Assembly: GCF_029962485.1 (NCBI RefSeq)
Contig: NZ_CP073637.1
Span: 1,550,001 to 1,614,000, forward strand
Length of the DNA stretch: 64,000 nt
Origin: Burkholderia cepacia
GTDB taxonomy: Bacteria > Pseudomonadota > Gammaproteobacteria > Burkholderiales > Burkholderiaceae
Direction: 5' to 3'
The notes under the pieces were generated by a model, which was given only the letters and a program-made list of their open reading frames with translations, did no database searches and had not been told where the DNA came from. Shown here in pieces: positions 31,534 through 40,106 of the stretch. How positions within the stretch are numbered: the stretch's first letter is position 1; every line of letters starts with the position of its first letter. The position numbers and the translations under genes were made by a program.

Positions 31534-32439
31534 ATGCCAACGATGCCAACGACCCCAGCGAATCCCCAGGTTCCTCGCCAGCGGCGCGTGCAGTGTGCGA
31601 GCGCTGCAGGCCTGCATCACATCGCCTATACCGAGTGGGGCGATCCCGCCAACCCGCGCGTGCTCGTCTGCGTGCACGGCCTGACGCGTTCCGGGCGCGA
31701 TTTCGACCGGCTCGCCGCCGCGCTGTCCGATACGTATCGCGTCGTCTGCCCCGACATCGTCGGGCGCGGCCGGTCGGACCGGCTGGCCGACCCGCGGCTC
31801 TATGCGATTCCGCAGTACGTGGCCGACATGGTGACGCTGATCGCGCGGCTCGACGTCGAATCGGTCGACTGGTTCGGTACGTCGATGGGTGGCCTGATCG
31901 GCATGGCGCTCGCGGGGCTGCCCGGTTCGCCGCTGCGCCGGATGATCATCAACGACGTCGGTCCGCGCATCGAGCCCGATTCGCTGACACGCATCGGCGA
32001 ATACCTCGGCGTGCAGCCGCGCTTCGACACCGAGCAGGAGGCCATCGACTACCTGACGTCGCTGTCGCTGCCGTTCGGCGCGCTGACTGCCGACGAATGG
32101 CGCGAGATCAACGGACCGCTACTGCACGAGCTGCCCGAGGGCGGCTGGACGATGCGCTACGATCCGCGCATCGCCGAGCCGTTCAAGGCAACGACGCCCG
32201 AACTGGCCGCGCTCGGAGAAGCTGCGCTGTGGCGCGCGATCGAGACGACGGATGCGGCGTTGCTCGTCGTGCGTGGCGAGACGTCCGACCTGCTGTCGCG
32301 CGAGACGGTGGCCGACATGGTGCGTCGCGGCCGGCATGTGACACACGCCGAAATTCCGGGTGCGGGCCACGCGCCGGCGTTCATCAGCGCCGACCAGATT
32401 GCGCTCGCGCGGCGGTTTTTCGTCGAAGGCGACGCATAA
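31534..32439 (+). CDS. alpha/beta-fold hydrolase
   Basis: A 301-residue serine hydrolase. The oxyanion-region HG motif (VCVHGLTRSG), nucleophile elbow GTSMGG (Ser117), and C-terminal GAGHAPAF His give a complete triad together with an Asp or Glu after the VVRGETSD strand. Substrate unknown. The start is placed at the first of two close ATGs (31534, 31543) because the upstream frame looks non-coding. It runs with the RidA gene. Confidence 0.85.
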   Translation: MPTMPTTPANPQVPRQRRVQCASAAGLHHIAYTEWGDPANPRVLVCVHGLTRSGRDFDRLAAALSDTYRVVCPDIVGRGRSDRLADPRLYAIPQYVADMVTLIARLDVESVDWFGTSMGGLIGMALAGLPGSPLRRMIINDVGPRIEPDSLTRIGEYLGVQPRFDTEQEAIDYLTSLSLPFGALTADEWREINGPLLHELPEGGWTMRYDPRIAEPFKATTPELAALGEAALWRAIETTDAALLVVRGETSDLLSRETVADMVRRGRHVTHAEIPGAGHAPAFISADQIALARRFFVEGDA

Positions 32440-32519
32440 ACGCGTCATAATATGCGGTTCGGCGGCACGCGGGCCGTGTCGCCGCCCGATTCTCTACCCA
32501 CTCACGACCGGAACATTCC

Positions 32520-32873
32520 ATGGCAGTCATTCGTCACCACGTCGGGGCCCGTCTCTCCGAAACCGCGATCCACAACGGTACCGTGTATCTGGCCGGCCAG
32601 ATCGCCGAAGACACCACGCAGGACATCAAGGGCCAGACGCGCGAAGTGCTTGGCCATATCGACCGCCTGCTCGCCGAAGCGAACAGCGACAAGGCGCATC
32701 TGCTGTCGGTGCAGATCTACATCTCGGATCTGGCGAACTTCGACGGCATGAATGCCGAGTGGGATGCATGGGTCGCGCAGGGCAACACGCCACCGCGCGC
32801 CACCGTCGAGGCGAAGCTCGCGGATCCCGCGCTGCTCGTCGAGATCGTGGTTGTCGCCGCGCAGCGGAGCTGA
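32520..32873 (+). CDS. RidA-family protein
   Basis: A 117-residue member of the RidA/YjgF/UK114 family, which hydrolyses reactive enamine/imine intermediates. Visible are the NGTVYLAGQIAED strand and ATVEAKLADPALLVEIVVVA near the C-terminus with the conserved Glu. The usual catalytic Arg region reads PPRATVE, as in active deaminases. It precedes relA by 44 bases. Confidence 0.9.
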   Translation: MAVIRHHVGARLSETAIHNGTVYLAGQIAEDTTQDIKGQTREVLGHIDRLLAEANSDKAHLLSVQIYISDLANFDGMNAEWDAWVAQGNTPPRATVEAKLADPALLVEIVVVAAQRS

Positions 32874-32917
32874 TCCGGGCGTTATCCGACGATGACCGCA
32901 TTCCGCCAGGCCGTGCA

Positions 32918-35152
32918 ATGACCGAGTCCGTTCCCGCTTCTCCCGTCGCGGCACCGTCGTTCGACGACGTGCTGGCGTTCGTGCGCGAACGGGCCGGCGA
33001 CGCACGCCTGTCTTCGGGCGAACTGCTTGCCGATCACTCGGCCGGCACGGCGGCGATCATGCGCACGCTGAACGTCGACCCGTCCGCGATGCAGGCCGCT
33101 GCGTTGTTCGTGCTGACGCCGCATCTGAGCGACCCCGAGCGCGAGCTGACCGAGCGTTTCGGCGAAGAGGTGGCGCGGCTCGTGTCCGACGTGCGCAAGC
33201 TGTTGCGGCTCGGCACCGTCAGCCTGCGCGCCGCGCAGAACGCGATGCCAGACACGGGGCGCGACGCGGCGGAAGAGCGGCGCACGCAGATCGAGGCGCT
33301 GCGCAAGATGTTGCTCGCGTTCGCGCAGGATATTCGCGTCGTGCTGATCCGGCTCGCGTCGCGGTTGCAGTCGCTGCGCTATTACGCGGCCGCGAAGATC
33401 GAGCCGCCGCCCGACGTCGCGCGCGAGACGCTCGAGATCTATGCGCCGCTCGCGAACCGTCTCGGTATCTGGCAACTGAAGTGGGAGCTCGAGGATCTCG
33501 CGTTCCGCTTCGAGGATCCCGTCACCTACAAGCGGATCGCCAAGCTGCTCGACGAGAAGCGCATCGAGCGTGAGGCGTACGTCACGCAGGCGATCGAGCG
33601 GCTGCAGCACGAGCTCGCCGAAGCGGGCATCCAGGCCGACGTGAGCGGCCGGCCGAAACATATCTACAGCATCTGGCGCAAGATGCGCGGCAAGGAGCTC
33701 GATTTCTCCGAGCTGTACGACGTGCGCGCGTTTCGCGTGATCGTGCCGGACATCAAGGATTGCTACGCGGTGCTCGGCATCGTGCATCACCTGTGGCAGC
33801 CGGTGCCGAAGGAATTCGACGACTACATCTCGCGGCCGAAGCCGAACGGCTACAAGTCGCTGCATACGGTCGTGATCGGCGACGACGGCCGCGCGTTCGA
33901 GGTGCAGATCCGCACGCAGGAGATGCACCGTTTCGCCGAGTACGGCGTGGCCGCGCACTGGCGCTACAAGGAGGCCGGCACGCGCGGTTATGGCGGCCAG
34001 TTCTCGGCGAGCGACAAGTACGACGAGAAGATCGCGTGGCTGCGCCAGTTGCTGGCGTGGAAGGACGACGTCGAGGACGGCACCGAGGTGTCGGGCGATC
34101 AGGCGTGGGCGCAATTGCGCGAGACGTCGCTCGATGACGACCACATCTACGTGCTGACGCCGCAGGCGCGCGTCATCGCGTTGCCGCAGGGCGCGACGCC
34201 GGTCGATTTCGCATACCACCTGCACAGCGAGCTCGGCCATCGCTGCCGTGGCGCGCGCGTCGACGGCGTGATGGTGCCGCTGAACACGTCGCTCGCGAAC
34301 GGCCAGACGGTCGAGATCGTCGCAGTGAAGGAGGGCGGCCCGTCGCGCGACTGGCTGAACCTGCAGCTCGGCTACCTGAAGAGCCCGCGTGCGCGCCAGA
34401 AGGTGCGTGCGTGGTTCAACTCGATCGAACAGGAAGAAAACGTCGCGCATGGCCGTGCGCTCGTCGAAAAGACGCTGCAGCGCGAAGGCAAGACGTCGGT
34501 CAACCTGGACAACCTCGCCGCGAAGCTCGGCTTCAAGTCGCCCGAGGAGCTGTTCTCGGTCGTCGGCAAGGAAGAGTTCAGCCTGCGCAATGTCGAGCAC
34601 GCGCTGTCCGACGCGCCGCCGCCGGAGCCGGCGCCCGAGGCGCCGGCCGATTTCGAGAAGCGCAGCAGCGGCGCGAGCGTCGCGCACGGTGCGTCGACCG
34701 GCGTGCTGGTGGTGGGCGTCGATGCGTTGCTGACCCAGCTGGCGCGCTGCTGCCGTCCGGCGCCGCCCGATCCGATCAGCGGGTTCGTCACGCGCGGCAA
34801 GGGCATGTCGATCCACCGTACCGACTGCCCGACGTTCCGCCGGATGGTCGAGCGCGCGCCGGAGCGCGTGCTGCAGACGACCTGGTCGGCCGACGTGCTG
34901 GGCGGTCGCGGCGCGTCCGTCTATCCGGTCGACCTGATGATCGAGGCGAGCGACCGGCAAGGGCTGCTGCGTGACATCTCCGAAGTATTCGCGCGCGAGA
35001 AGATCAACGTGGTGGGCGTGAAGACGCAGAGTCGCCGCAATGCGGCATTCATGCAGTTCACGGTCGAGGTGTCGAATTCGGCGCAGGTGCAGCGCGCATG
35101 CACGCTGCTCGGCGAGGTGCAAGGCGTCGTGCGGGCAGGACGGAAGGCGTGA
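32918..35152 (+). CDS. relA: (p)ppGpp synthetase RelA
   Basis: Ribosome-associated stringent-response enzyme, 744 residues. Domains: an N-terminal pseudo-hydrolase HD region (about 30-180) lacking a clear HD pair, the synthetase domain (about 240-360, YDVRAFRVIVPDIKDCYAVL then PKPNGYKSLHT and EVQIRT), a TGS domain (near 405-465), a helical/zinc-finger-like part with CCRP (about 605) and a C-terminal ACT domain. The degenerate HD separates it from bifunctional SpoT. The ATG at 32918 (MTESVPASPV) was chosen. It is followed by tRNA-Val. Confidence 0.93.
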   Translation: MTESVPASPVAAPSFDDVLAFVRERAGDARLSSGELLADHSAGTAAIMRTLNVDPSAMQAAALFVLTPHLSDPERELTERFGEEVARLVSDVRKLLRLGTVSLRAAQNAMPDTGRDAAEERRTQIEALRKMLLAFAQDIRVVLIRLASRLQSLRYYAAAKIEPPPDVARETLEIYAPLANRLGIWQLKWELEDLAFRFEDPVTYKRIAKLLDEKRIEREAYVTQAIERLQHELAEAGIQADVSGRPKHIYSIWRKMRGKELDFSELYDVRAFRVIVPDIKDCYAVLGIVHHLWQPVPKEFDDYISRPKPNGYKSLHTVVIGDDGRAFEVQIRTQEMHRFAEYGVAAHWRYKEAGTRGYGGQFSASDKYDEKIAWLRQLLAWKDDVEDGTEVSGDQAWAQLRETSLDDDHIYVLTPQARVIALPQGATPVDFAYHLHSELGHRCRGARVDGVMVPLNTSLANGQTVEIVAVKEGGPSRDWLNLQLGYLKSPRARQKVRAWFNSIEQEENVAHGRALVEKTLQREGKTSVNLDNLAAKLGFKSPEELFSVVGKEEFSLRNVEHALSDAPPPEPAPEAPADFEKRSSGASVAHGASTGVLVVGVDALLTQLARCCRPAPPDPISGFVTRGKGMSIHRTDCPTFRRMVERAPERVLQTTWSADVLGGRGASVYPVDLMIEASDRQGLLRDISEVFAREKINVVGVKTQSRRNAAFMQFTVEVSNSAQVQRACTLLGEVQGVVRAGRKA

Positions 35153-35198
35153 TGTAGGGTTGGAGCACTGTTATTTTGCTGCGACCGCATAAAAATAC

Positions 35199-35227
35199 TT
35201 GCCAAGCGGGTAACGGCTCCATATAAT
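35199..35227 (+). promoter_or_regulatory. sigma-70 promoter of tRNA-Val
   Basis: TTGCCA (35199-35204) and a perfect TATAAT (35222-35227) are separated by exactly 17 bases, and the mature tRNA starts 12 bases after the -10 box. It also overlaps the end of the relA transcript. Confidence 0.85.
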
Positions 35228-35239
35228 CTTAGCTTCACT

Positions 35240-35316
35240 AGGCTCGTAGCTCAGCTGGTTAGAGCACCACCTTGACATGGTGGGGGTCGTTGGTTCGAGT
35301 CCAATCGAGCCTACCA
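35240..35316 (+). tRNA. tRNA-Val (anticodon GAC)
   Basis: A complete 77-base cloverleaf with encoded CCA. The acceptor AGGCTCG pairs with CGAGCCT, the D arm is GCTC/GAGC, the anticodon stem CCACC/GGTGG encloses loop TTGACAT (anticodon GAC), and the T arm contains TTCGAGT. It reads GUC and GUU valine codons. Confidence 0.97.
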
Positions 35317-35476
35317 ACGAATTGAGAATGCCCGGCCTCCGGGTGTTCGATGCAGTAAAGAACTCAACGCGAACAAGGCGAATACGGTTATGACACCGCG
35401 AACGTTGACCGAAACTACTTCGGAGCGACGCTAGTCGAGGAACGTTTTCGCCCTTTCAGTTTGAGTGAAGTATCGA
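35317..35476 (+). other. structured intergenic interval between tRNA-Val and thrS
   Basis: No protein gene is seen. Right after the tRNA a 10-bp stem with two G-U pairs forms (35326-35348, GAATGCCCGG/CCGGGTGTTC). Further on, a long-range pairing of GGCGAATACG (35377-35386) with CGTTTTCGCC (35443-35452) and an internal CCGAA/TTCGG hairpin (35409-35422) are possible. This could be a processed tRNA trailer, a small RNA or a thrS leader. Confidence 0.4.
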
Positions 35477-35511
35477 ATGCGGCCCCTCGAAAGCGGGGCC
35501 GCATTTTTTTT
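35477..35511 (+). terminator. intrinsic terminator upstream of thrS
   Basis: A perfect 10-bp stem ATGCGGCCCC/GGGGCCGCAT (35477-35486 and 35495-35504) with an 8-base loop is followed by an uninterrupted run of U residues to 35511. It ends the tRNA-Val transcript or attenuates read-through into thrS, which starts 78 bases later. Confidence 0.88.
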
Positions 35512-35588
35512 GTCGCGAAAATTTCGTGCGTGATTTTTAATCGCGCGTACCTGGTCTGCCGCCCACTGTCGGCATCACGGAGATTGCT

Positions 35589-37496
35589 ATGGTTTCGATA
35601 CGCTTGCCTGACGGCTCAGTTCGACAATACGAGCATCCGGTGACAGTTGCCGAGGTTGCAGCCTCGATCGGTCCCGGCCTTGCGAAGGCTGCGCTTGGTG
35701 GCAAGCTCGATGGCGAGCTCGTTGATACGTCCACGGTGATCGACCGCGACGCTTCGCTCGCGATCGTCACGGACAAGGATGCCGACGGTCTCGACATCAT
35801 TCGTCACTCGACCGCGCACTTGCTCGCGTATGCGGTGAAGGATCTGTATCCGGATGCGCAGGTGACGATCGGTCCGGTGATCGACAACGGCTTCTATTAC
35901 GACTTCTCGTACAACCGTCCGTTTACGCCGGAAGATCTGGAAAAGATCGAAAAGCGCATGCAGGAGCTCGCGAAGAAGGACGAGCCCGTGACGCGCCGCG
36001 TCGTGTCGCGTGACGAGGCGGCTGGTTACTTCCGCAGCATCGGCGAGAAGTACAAGGCCGAGATCATCGACTCGATCCCGCAAAGCGACGAAATCAAGCT
36101 GTACTCGCACGGCGGCTTCACCGATCTGTGCCGCGGCCCGCACGTGCCGTCCACCGGCAAGATGAAGGTCTTCAAGCTGATGAAGGTCGCGGGCGCATAC
36201 TGGCGCGGCGATTCGAAGAACGAGCAGCTGCAGCGCATCTACGGTACGGCCTGGACCAAAAAGGAAGATCAGGACCAGTACCTGCACATGCTCGAGGAAG
36301 CGGAAAAGCGCGACCACCGCAAGCTCGGCAAGCAGCTCGACCTGTTCCACATGCAGGAAGAGTCGCCGGGCATGGTGTTCTGGCATCCGAAGGGCTGGGC
36401 GCTGTGGCAGCAGGTCGAGCAGTACATGCGCCGCCGCGTGAACGACGCTGGGTACCTCGAGATCAAGACGCCGATGATCATGGACCGCTCGCTGTGGGAA
36501 GCGTCGGGCCACTGGCAGAACTACCGCGAGAACATGTTCACGACGGAGTCGGAGAAGCGCGACTACGCGATCAAGCCGATGAACTGCCCGGGCCACGTCC
36601 AGGTGTTCAAGCACGGCCTGCGCTCGTACCGCGATCTGCCGTTGCGTTACGCGGAATTCGGTTCGTGCCACCGCAACGAGGCGTCGGGCGCGCTGCACGG
36701 CCTGATGCGCGTGCGCGGCTTCGTGCAGGACGATGCGCACATCTTCTGTACGGAAGACCAGTTCATTTCGGAATCGATCGCGTTCAACACGCTGGCCATG
36801 AGCGTGTACAAGGACTTCGGCTTCGATCACATCGACATCAAGCTGTCGCTGCGCCCCGAGCAGCGCGCGGGCACGGACGAGACCTGGGATCGCGCCGAGC
36901 AGGGCCTGCGCGACGCGCTGACGGCCTGCGGCCTCACGTGGGAAGAGTTGCCGGGTGAAGGCGCGTTCTACGGCCCGAAGATCGAGTACCACATCAAGGA
37001 TGCGCTCGGCCGTTCGTGGCAGTGCGGCACGCTGCAGCTCGACATGGTGCTGCCGGAGCGCCTCGGCGCCGAGTACGTGGCGGAAGACAACAGCCGCCGC
37101 CGGCCGGTCATGCTGCACCGCGCGATCGTCGGTTCGATGGAGCGTTTCCTCGGCATTTTGATCGAGCACCATGCTGGTGCAATGCCTGTCTGGCTCGCGC
37201 CGTTCCAGGCAATTGTGCTCAATATCGCCGAAAGTCAGGCCGAATATGCGCAGTCTCTGACCCAAACGTTGCAAAAACAAGGGGTTAGAGTGGCGGCCGA
37301 TTTGCGCAACGAGAAGATTAGCTATAAAATACGCGAGCACACGCTGGAAAAGGTGCCTTATCTCCTCGTCGTGGGTGATAAGGAGCGTGATGCGCAAACG
37401 GTAGCCGTGCGTGCCCGTGGCGGCGTCGATCTTGGCGTAATGCCGATCGAAGCCTTCGTTGAGCGTCTGCAGGAAGACCTGCGCTCGTTCAAGTAA
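35589..37496 (+). CDS. thrS: threonyl-tRNA synthetase
   Basis: Class II synthetase charging tRNA-Thr, 635 residues (E. coli 642). Order: N-terminal TGS domain (1-61), editing domain with the [11 protein letters not shown] histidines (near 73), catalytic core with NCPGH and [18 protein letters not shown] motif 2, motif 3 region ending in [18 protein letters not shown], and an anticodon-binding domain. It heads the thrS-infC-rpmI-rplT-pheST-ihfA cluster. Confidence 0.97.
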   Translation: MVSIRLPDGSVRQYEHPVTVAEVAASIGPGLAKAALGGKLDGELVDTSTVIDRDASLAIVTDKDADGLDIIRHSTAHLLAYAVKDLYPDAQVTIGPVIDNGFYYDFSYNRPFTPEDLEKIEKRMQELAKKDEPVTRRVVSRDEAAGYFRSIGEKYKAEIIDSIPQSDEIKLYSHGGFTDLCRGPHVPSTGKMKVFKLMKVAGAYWRGDSKNEQLQRIYGTAWTKKEDQDQYLHMLEEAEKRDHRKLGKQLDLFHMQEESPGMVFWHPKGWALWQQVEQYMRRRVNDAGYLEIKTPMIMDRSLWEASGHWQNYRENMFTTESEKRDYAIKPMNCPGHVQVFKHGLRSYRDLPLRYAEFGSCHRNEASGALHGLMRVRGFVQDDAHIFCTEDQFISESIAFNTLAMSVYKDFGFDHIDIKLSLRPEQRAGTDETWDRAEQGLRDALTACGLTWEELPGEGAFYGPKIEYHIKDALGRSWQCGTLQLDMVLPERLGAEYVAEDNSRRRPVMLHRAIVGSMERFLGILIEHHAGAMPVWLAPFQAIVLNIAESQAEYAQSLTQTLQKQGVRVAADLRNEKISYKIREHTLEKVPYLLVVGDKERDAQTVAVRARGGVDLGVMPIEAFVERLQEDLRSFK

Positions 37497-37545
37497 CCGC
37501 CCTGGCAGCGCGGCTCGTTTTTTTAATTTTTAGAGGAAACGTAAC

Positions 37546-38070
37546 ATCGCTACTGATAAGTCGTCGCACCGCATCAACGGTGAAATCACTGCGCCGGAAG
37601 TGCGTCTGGTCGGGATCGAGAACGAACCGCTCGGTATCGTAAAACTCGCTGATGCTTTCCGTAAATCGGAAGAACTGGATGTTGACCTGGTGGAAATCGC
37701 GCCGCAAGCGGTTCCCCCGGTTTGCCGTCTGATGGATTACGGCAAGTTCAAGTACCAGGAATCGAAGAAGCAGCACGAAGCGAAGCTGAAGCAGAAGGTC
37801 ATCCAGGTCAAGGAAGTCAAGTTCCGCCCGGGTACCGATGACGGTGACTACAACGTCAAGCTCCGCAATCTCGTGCGCTTCCTCGAAGAGGGCGACAAGA
37901 CGAAGATCACGTTGCGTTTCCGCGGCCGTGAAATGGCTCACCAGGAAATCGGTATGCGGATGCTTGAGCGTCTGCGCACGGATCTCGAGGAAGTCGGCCA
38001 GGTCGAGCAGATGCCGAAGATGGAAGGGCGCCAGATGATCATGGTGCTCTCGCCGAAGAAAAAGAAGTAA
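37546..38070 (+). CDS. infC: translation initiation factor IF-3 with AUC start codon
   Basis: IF-3 binds the 30S subunit and checks start-codon pairing. The frame contains no suitable ATG; the protein must begin at ATC (37546), 7 bases after AGAGGAAA, giving [21 protein letters not shown] and 174 residues, close to E. coli IF-3 (180). The nearest conventional start is GTG at 37600, which would delete 18 conserved N-terminal residues. In E. coli infC starts at AUU and is autoregulated by IF-3 through this rare codon; AUC here should act similarly. It is 49 bases after thrS. Confidence 0.95.
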   Translation: MATDKSSHRINGEITAPEVRLVGIENEPLGIVKLADAFRKSEELDVDLVEIAPQAVPPVCRLMDYGKFKYQESKKQHEAKLKQKVIQVKEVKFRPGTDDGDYNVKLRNLVRFLEEGDKTKITLRFRGREMAHQEIGMRMLERLRTDLEEVGQVEQMPKMEGRQMIMVLSPKKKK

Positions 38071-38259
38071 CGGGCCCGCGCGCTTCGCGCGCTGGTTCGA
38101 CAGTGGTTCGGCGCGTTGCCCGGTCAGGGCGGCGTGCCAACAATGACGGCGGCTGCGCAAGCGGTCCGCCGTACACAAGTGGACTGGGTTTCGAAGGGCG
38201 GGTCAAGGGCGCAAGCCAACCGCACACCCATCGCCATCTAATAAACTGGAGTTGTCGTC
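38071..38259 (+). promoter_or_regulatory. rpmI-rplT leader region
   Basis: These 189 bases separate infC from rpmI. A short GC hairpin GCGCGC-TTC-GCGCGC (38078-38092) follows infC but lacks a U-run. In Proteobacteria and Firmicutes the L20 protein represses this operon by binding such a leader; a comparable site may lie here, but I could not fold it by hand. Confidence 0.35.
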
Positions 38260-38457
38260 ATGCCGAAGATGAAGACCAAGAAGAGTGCTGCAAAGCGCTT
38301 CGTGGTGCGTCCGGGCGGTACCGTCAAGCGCGGTCAGGCCTTCAAGCGCCACATCCTGACCAAGAAAACCACGAAGAACAAGCGTCACCTGCGCGGCGCA
38401 ACGGCAGTTCATGATTCCGATCTGAACTCCGTCCGCGCAATGCTGCCGTTCGCGTAA
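38260..38457 (+). CDS. rpmI: 50S ribosomal protein L35
   Basis: A 65-residue basic ribosomal protein, [20 protein letters not shown], with the L35 signature and a conserved C-terminus. It is the standard partner of rplT, 30 bases downstream. Codon usage is that of a highly expressed gene. Confidence 0.97.
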
Positions 38458-38487
38458 CCCCTCAACAGATACTCACAGGAGAGAAAC

Positions 38488-38847
38488 ATGCCTCGAGTCA
38501 AACGTGGGGTAACCGCACGGGCCCGCCACAAGAAGATCATCAACCTGGCCAAGGGTTATCGCGGCCGCCGCAATAACGTCTACCGCATCGCCAAGCAGGC
38601 GGTGATGCGCGCTGGTCAGTACGCGTACCGCGACCGTCGCAACAAGAAGCGTGTGTTCCGCGCACTGTGGATCACGCGTATCAACGCGGCAGTTCGCCAG
38701 CACGACATGACCTACAGCGTGTTCATCAACGGCCTGAAGAAGGCGTCGATCGAACTCGACCGTAAGGTCCTGGCCGACATGGCGGTGTTCGACAAGGCTG
38801 CTTTTGCTGCGATCGTCAAGCAGGTGAAAGCCGCCGTTGCAGCCTAA
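38488..38847 (+). CDS. rplT: 50S ribosomal protein L20
   Basis: A 119-residue protein, [20 protein letters not shown], matching L20 over its whole length. It nucleates 23S rRNA assembly and in several bacteria represses its own operon. A Shine-Dalgarno AGGAGAG precedes the ATG. A terminator hairpin lies between it and pheS. Confidence 0.98.
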
Positions 38848-38914
38848 TTGCCAAATTAGCACTGCGTGGTTAGTTGCAGCGATGTTCCGGTAGTTTCGGC
38901 CGCTGCAGCGAAAA

Positions 38915-38939
38915 CGGGGCTCTTCCGAGCCCCTTTTTT
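38915..38939 (+). terminator. intrinsic terminator/attenuator between rplT and pheS
   Basis: Stem GGGGCTC-TTCC-GAGCCCC (38916-38933) followed by TTTTTT. An upstream 9-bp element (38873-38881 with 38901-38909) forms a preceding hairpin. pheST must rely on read-through or on its own promoter. No phenylalanine-rich leader peptide like E. coli pheM is visible. Confidence 0.85.
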
Positions 38940-38996
38940 GTTTGGTGGAGCAGTTTCGCTCGCCAAGACCGAATGACGTTGGAAATGATGGGATCT

Positions 38997-40010
38997 ATGG
39001 ATCTGGACCAGATTGTCGCCGACGCGCAGCAGTCCTTCGAACAGGCTGCCGACATCACCACGCTCGAAAACGAGAAAGCACGATTTCTCGGCAAGTCGGG
39101 TGCGCTGACCGAGTTGCTCAAGGGCCTCGGCAAGCTCGATCCCGAAACACGCAAGACCGAAGGCGCACGCATCAACGTCGTGAAGCAGCAGGTTGAAGCC
39201 GCGCTGACCGCCCGTCGCCAGGCACTGGCCGACGCGCTGCTGAATCAGCGCCTCACCGCCGAAGCGATCGACGTGACGCTGCCGGGCCGTGGCGCCGGCG
39301 CAGGCAGCCTGCACCCCGTGATGCGCACGTGGGAGCGGGTCGAACAGATTTTCGGCTCGATCGGTTTCGATGTGGCCGACGGCCCCGAAATCGAGACCGA
39401 CTGGTACAACTTCACCTCGCTGAACAGCCCGGAGAACCATCCGGCGCGTTCGATGCAGGACACCTTCTACGTCGAAGGCAAGGATGCCGACGGCCGCCAG
39501 CTGCTGCTGCGTACGCACACGAGCCCGATGCAGGTGCGTTATGCGCGCATGAACCGTCCGCCGATCAAGGTGATCGCGCCGGGCCGCACGTATCGCGTCG
39601 ACAGCGATGCGACCCACTCGCCGATGTTCAATCAGGTTGAGGGGCTGTGGATCGACGAGAACATCAGCTTCGCCGACCTCAAGGGCGTCTACACCGACTT
39701 CCTGAAAAAATTCTTCGAGCGCGACGACATCCTCGTGCGCTTCCGTCCGTCGTATTTCCCGTTCACGGAACCGTCGGCCGAGATCGACATGATGTTCGAG
39801 CAAGGCAAGAACGCCGGCAAGTGGCTCGAGATTTCCGGCTCGGGGCAGGTGCATCCGACCGTGATTCGCAACATGGGCCTCGATCCCGAGCGCTACATCG
39901 GCTTCGCGTTCGGCAGCGGCCTCGAGCGCCTGACGATGCTGCGCTACGGCGTCCAGGATCTCCGGCTGTTCTTCGAGAACGACCTGCGTTTCCTGCGCCA
40001 GTTCGCATAA
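38997..40010 (+). CDS. pheS: phenylalanyl-tRNA synthetase alpha subunit
   Basis: Catalytic subunit of the alpha2-beta2 PheRS, 337 residues. N-terminal coiled coil ([20 protein letters not shown], 1-85) that contacts tRNA, then class II motifs: [19 protein letters not shown], the [10 protein letters not shown] loop, [10 protein letters not shown] (motif 2 area) and [14 protein letters not shown] (motif 3). Two ATGs upstream (38973, 38985) are less likely because MDLDQ is the conserved amino end. Confidence 0.96.
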   Translation: MDLDQIVADAQQSFEQAADITTLENEKARFLGKSGALTELLKGLGKLDPETRKTEGARINVVKQQVEAALTARRQALADALLNQRLTAEAIDVTLPGRGAGAGSLHPVMRTWERVEQIFGSIGFDVADGPEIETDWYNFTSLNSPENHPARSMQDTFYVEGKDADGRQLLLRTHTSPMQVRYARMNRPPIKVIAPGRTYRVDSDATHSPMFNQVEGLWIDENISFADLKGVYTDFLKKFFERDDILVRFRPSYFPFTEPSAEIDMMFEQGKNAGKWLEISGSGQVHPTVIRNMGLDPERYIGFAFGSGLERLTMLRYGVQDLRLFFENDLRFLRQFA

Positions 40011-40106
40011 CGCCGCTCGCCGCGCCGACCTGTGCCCGCGCATGCCCCGACGGACGATCCGATGGGGCCCGGGCGTCGATCTAACCTGTTTCGAACGTAG
40101 ACATCC

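Noticed and set aside
38882..38893. ATG-TTC-CGG-TAG as a pheM-like leader peptide
   Set aside because: Only one phenylalanine codon and three codons in total; too short to sense Phe-tRNA.
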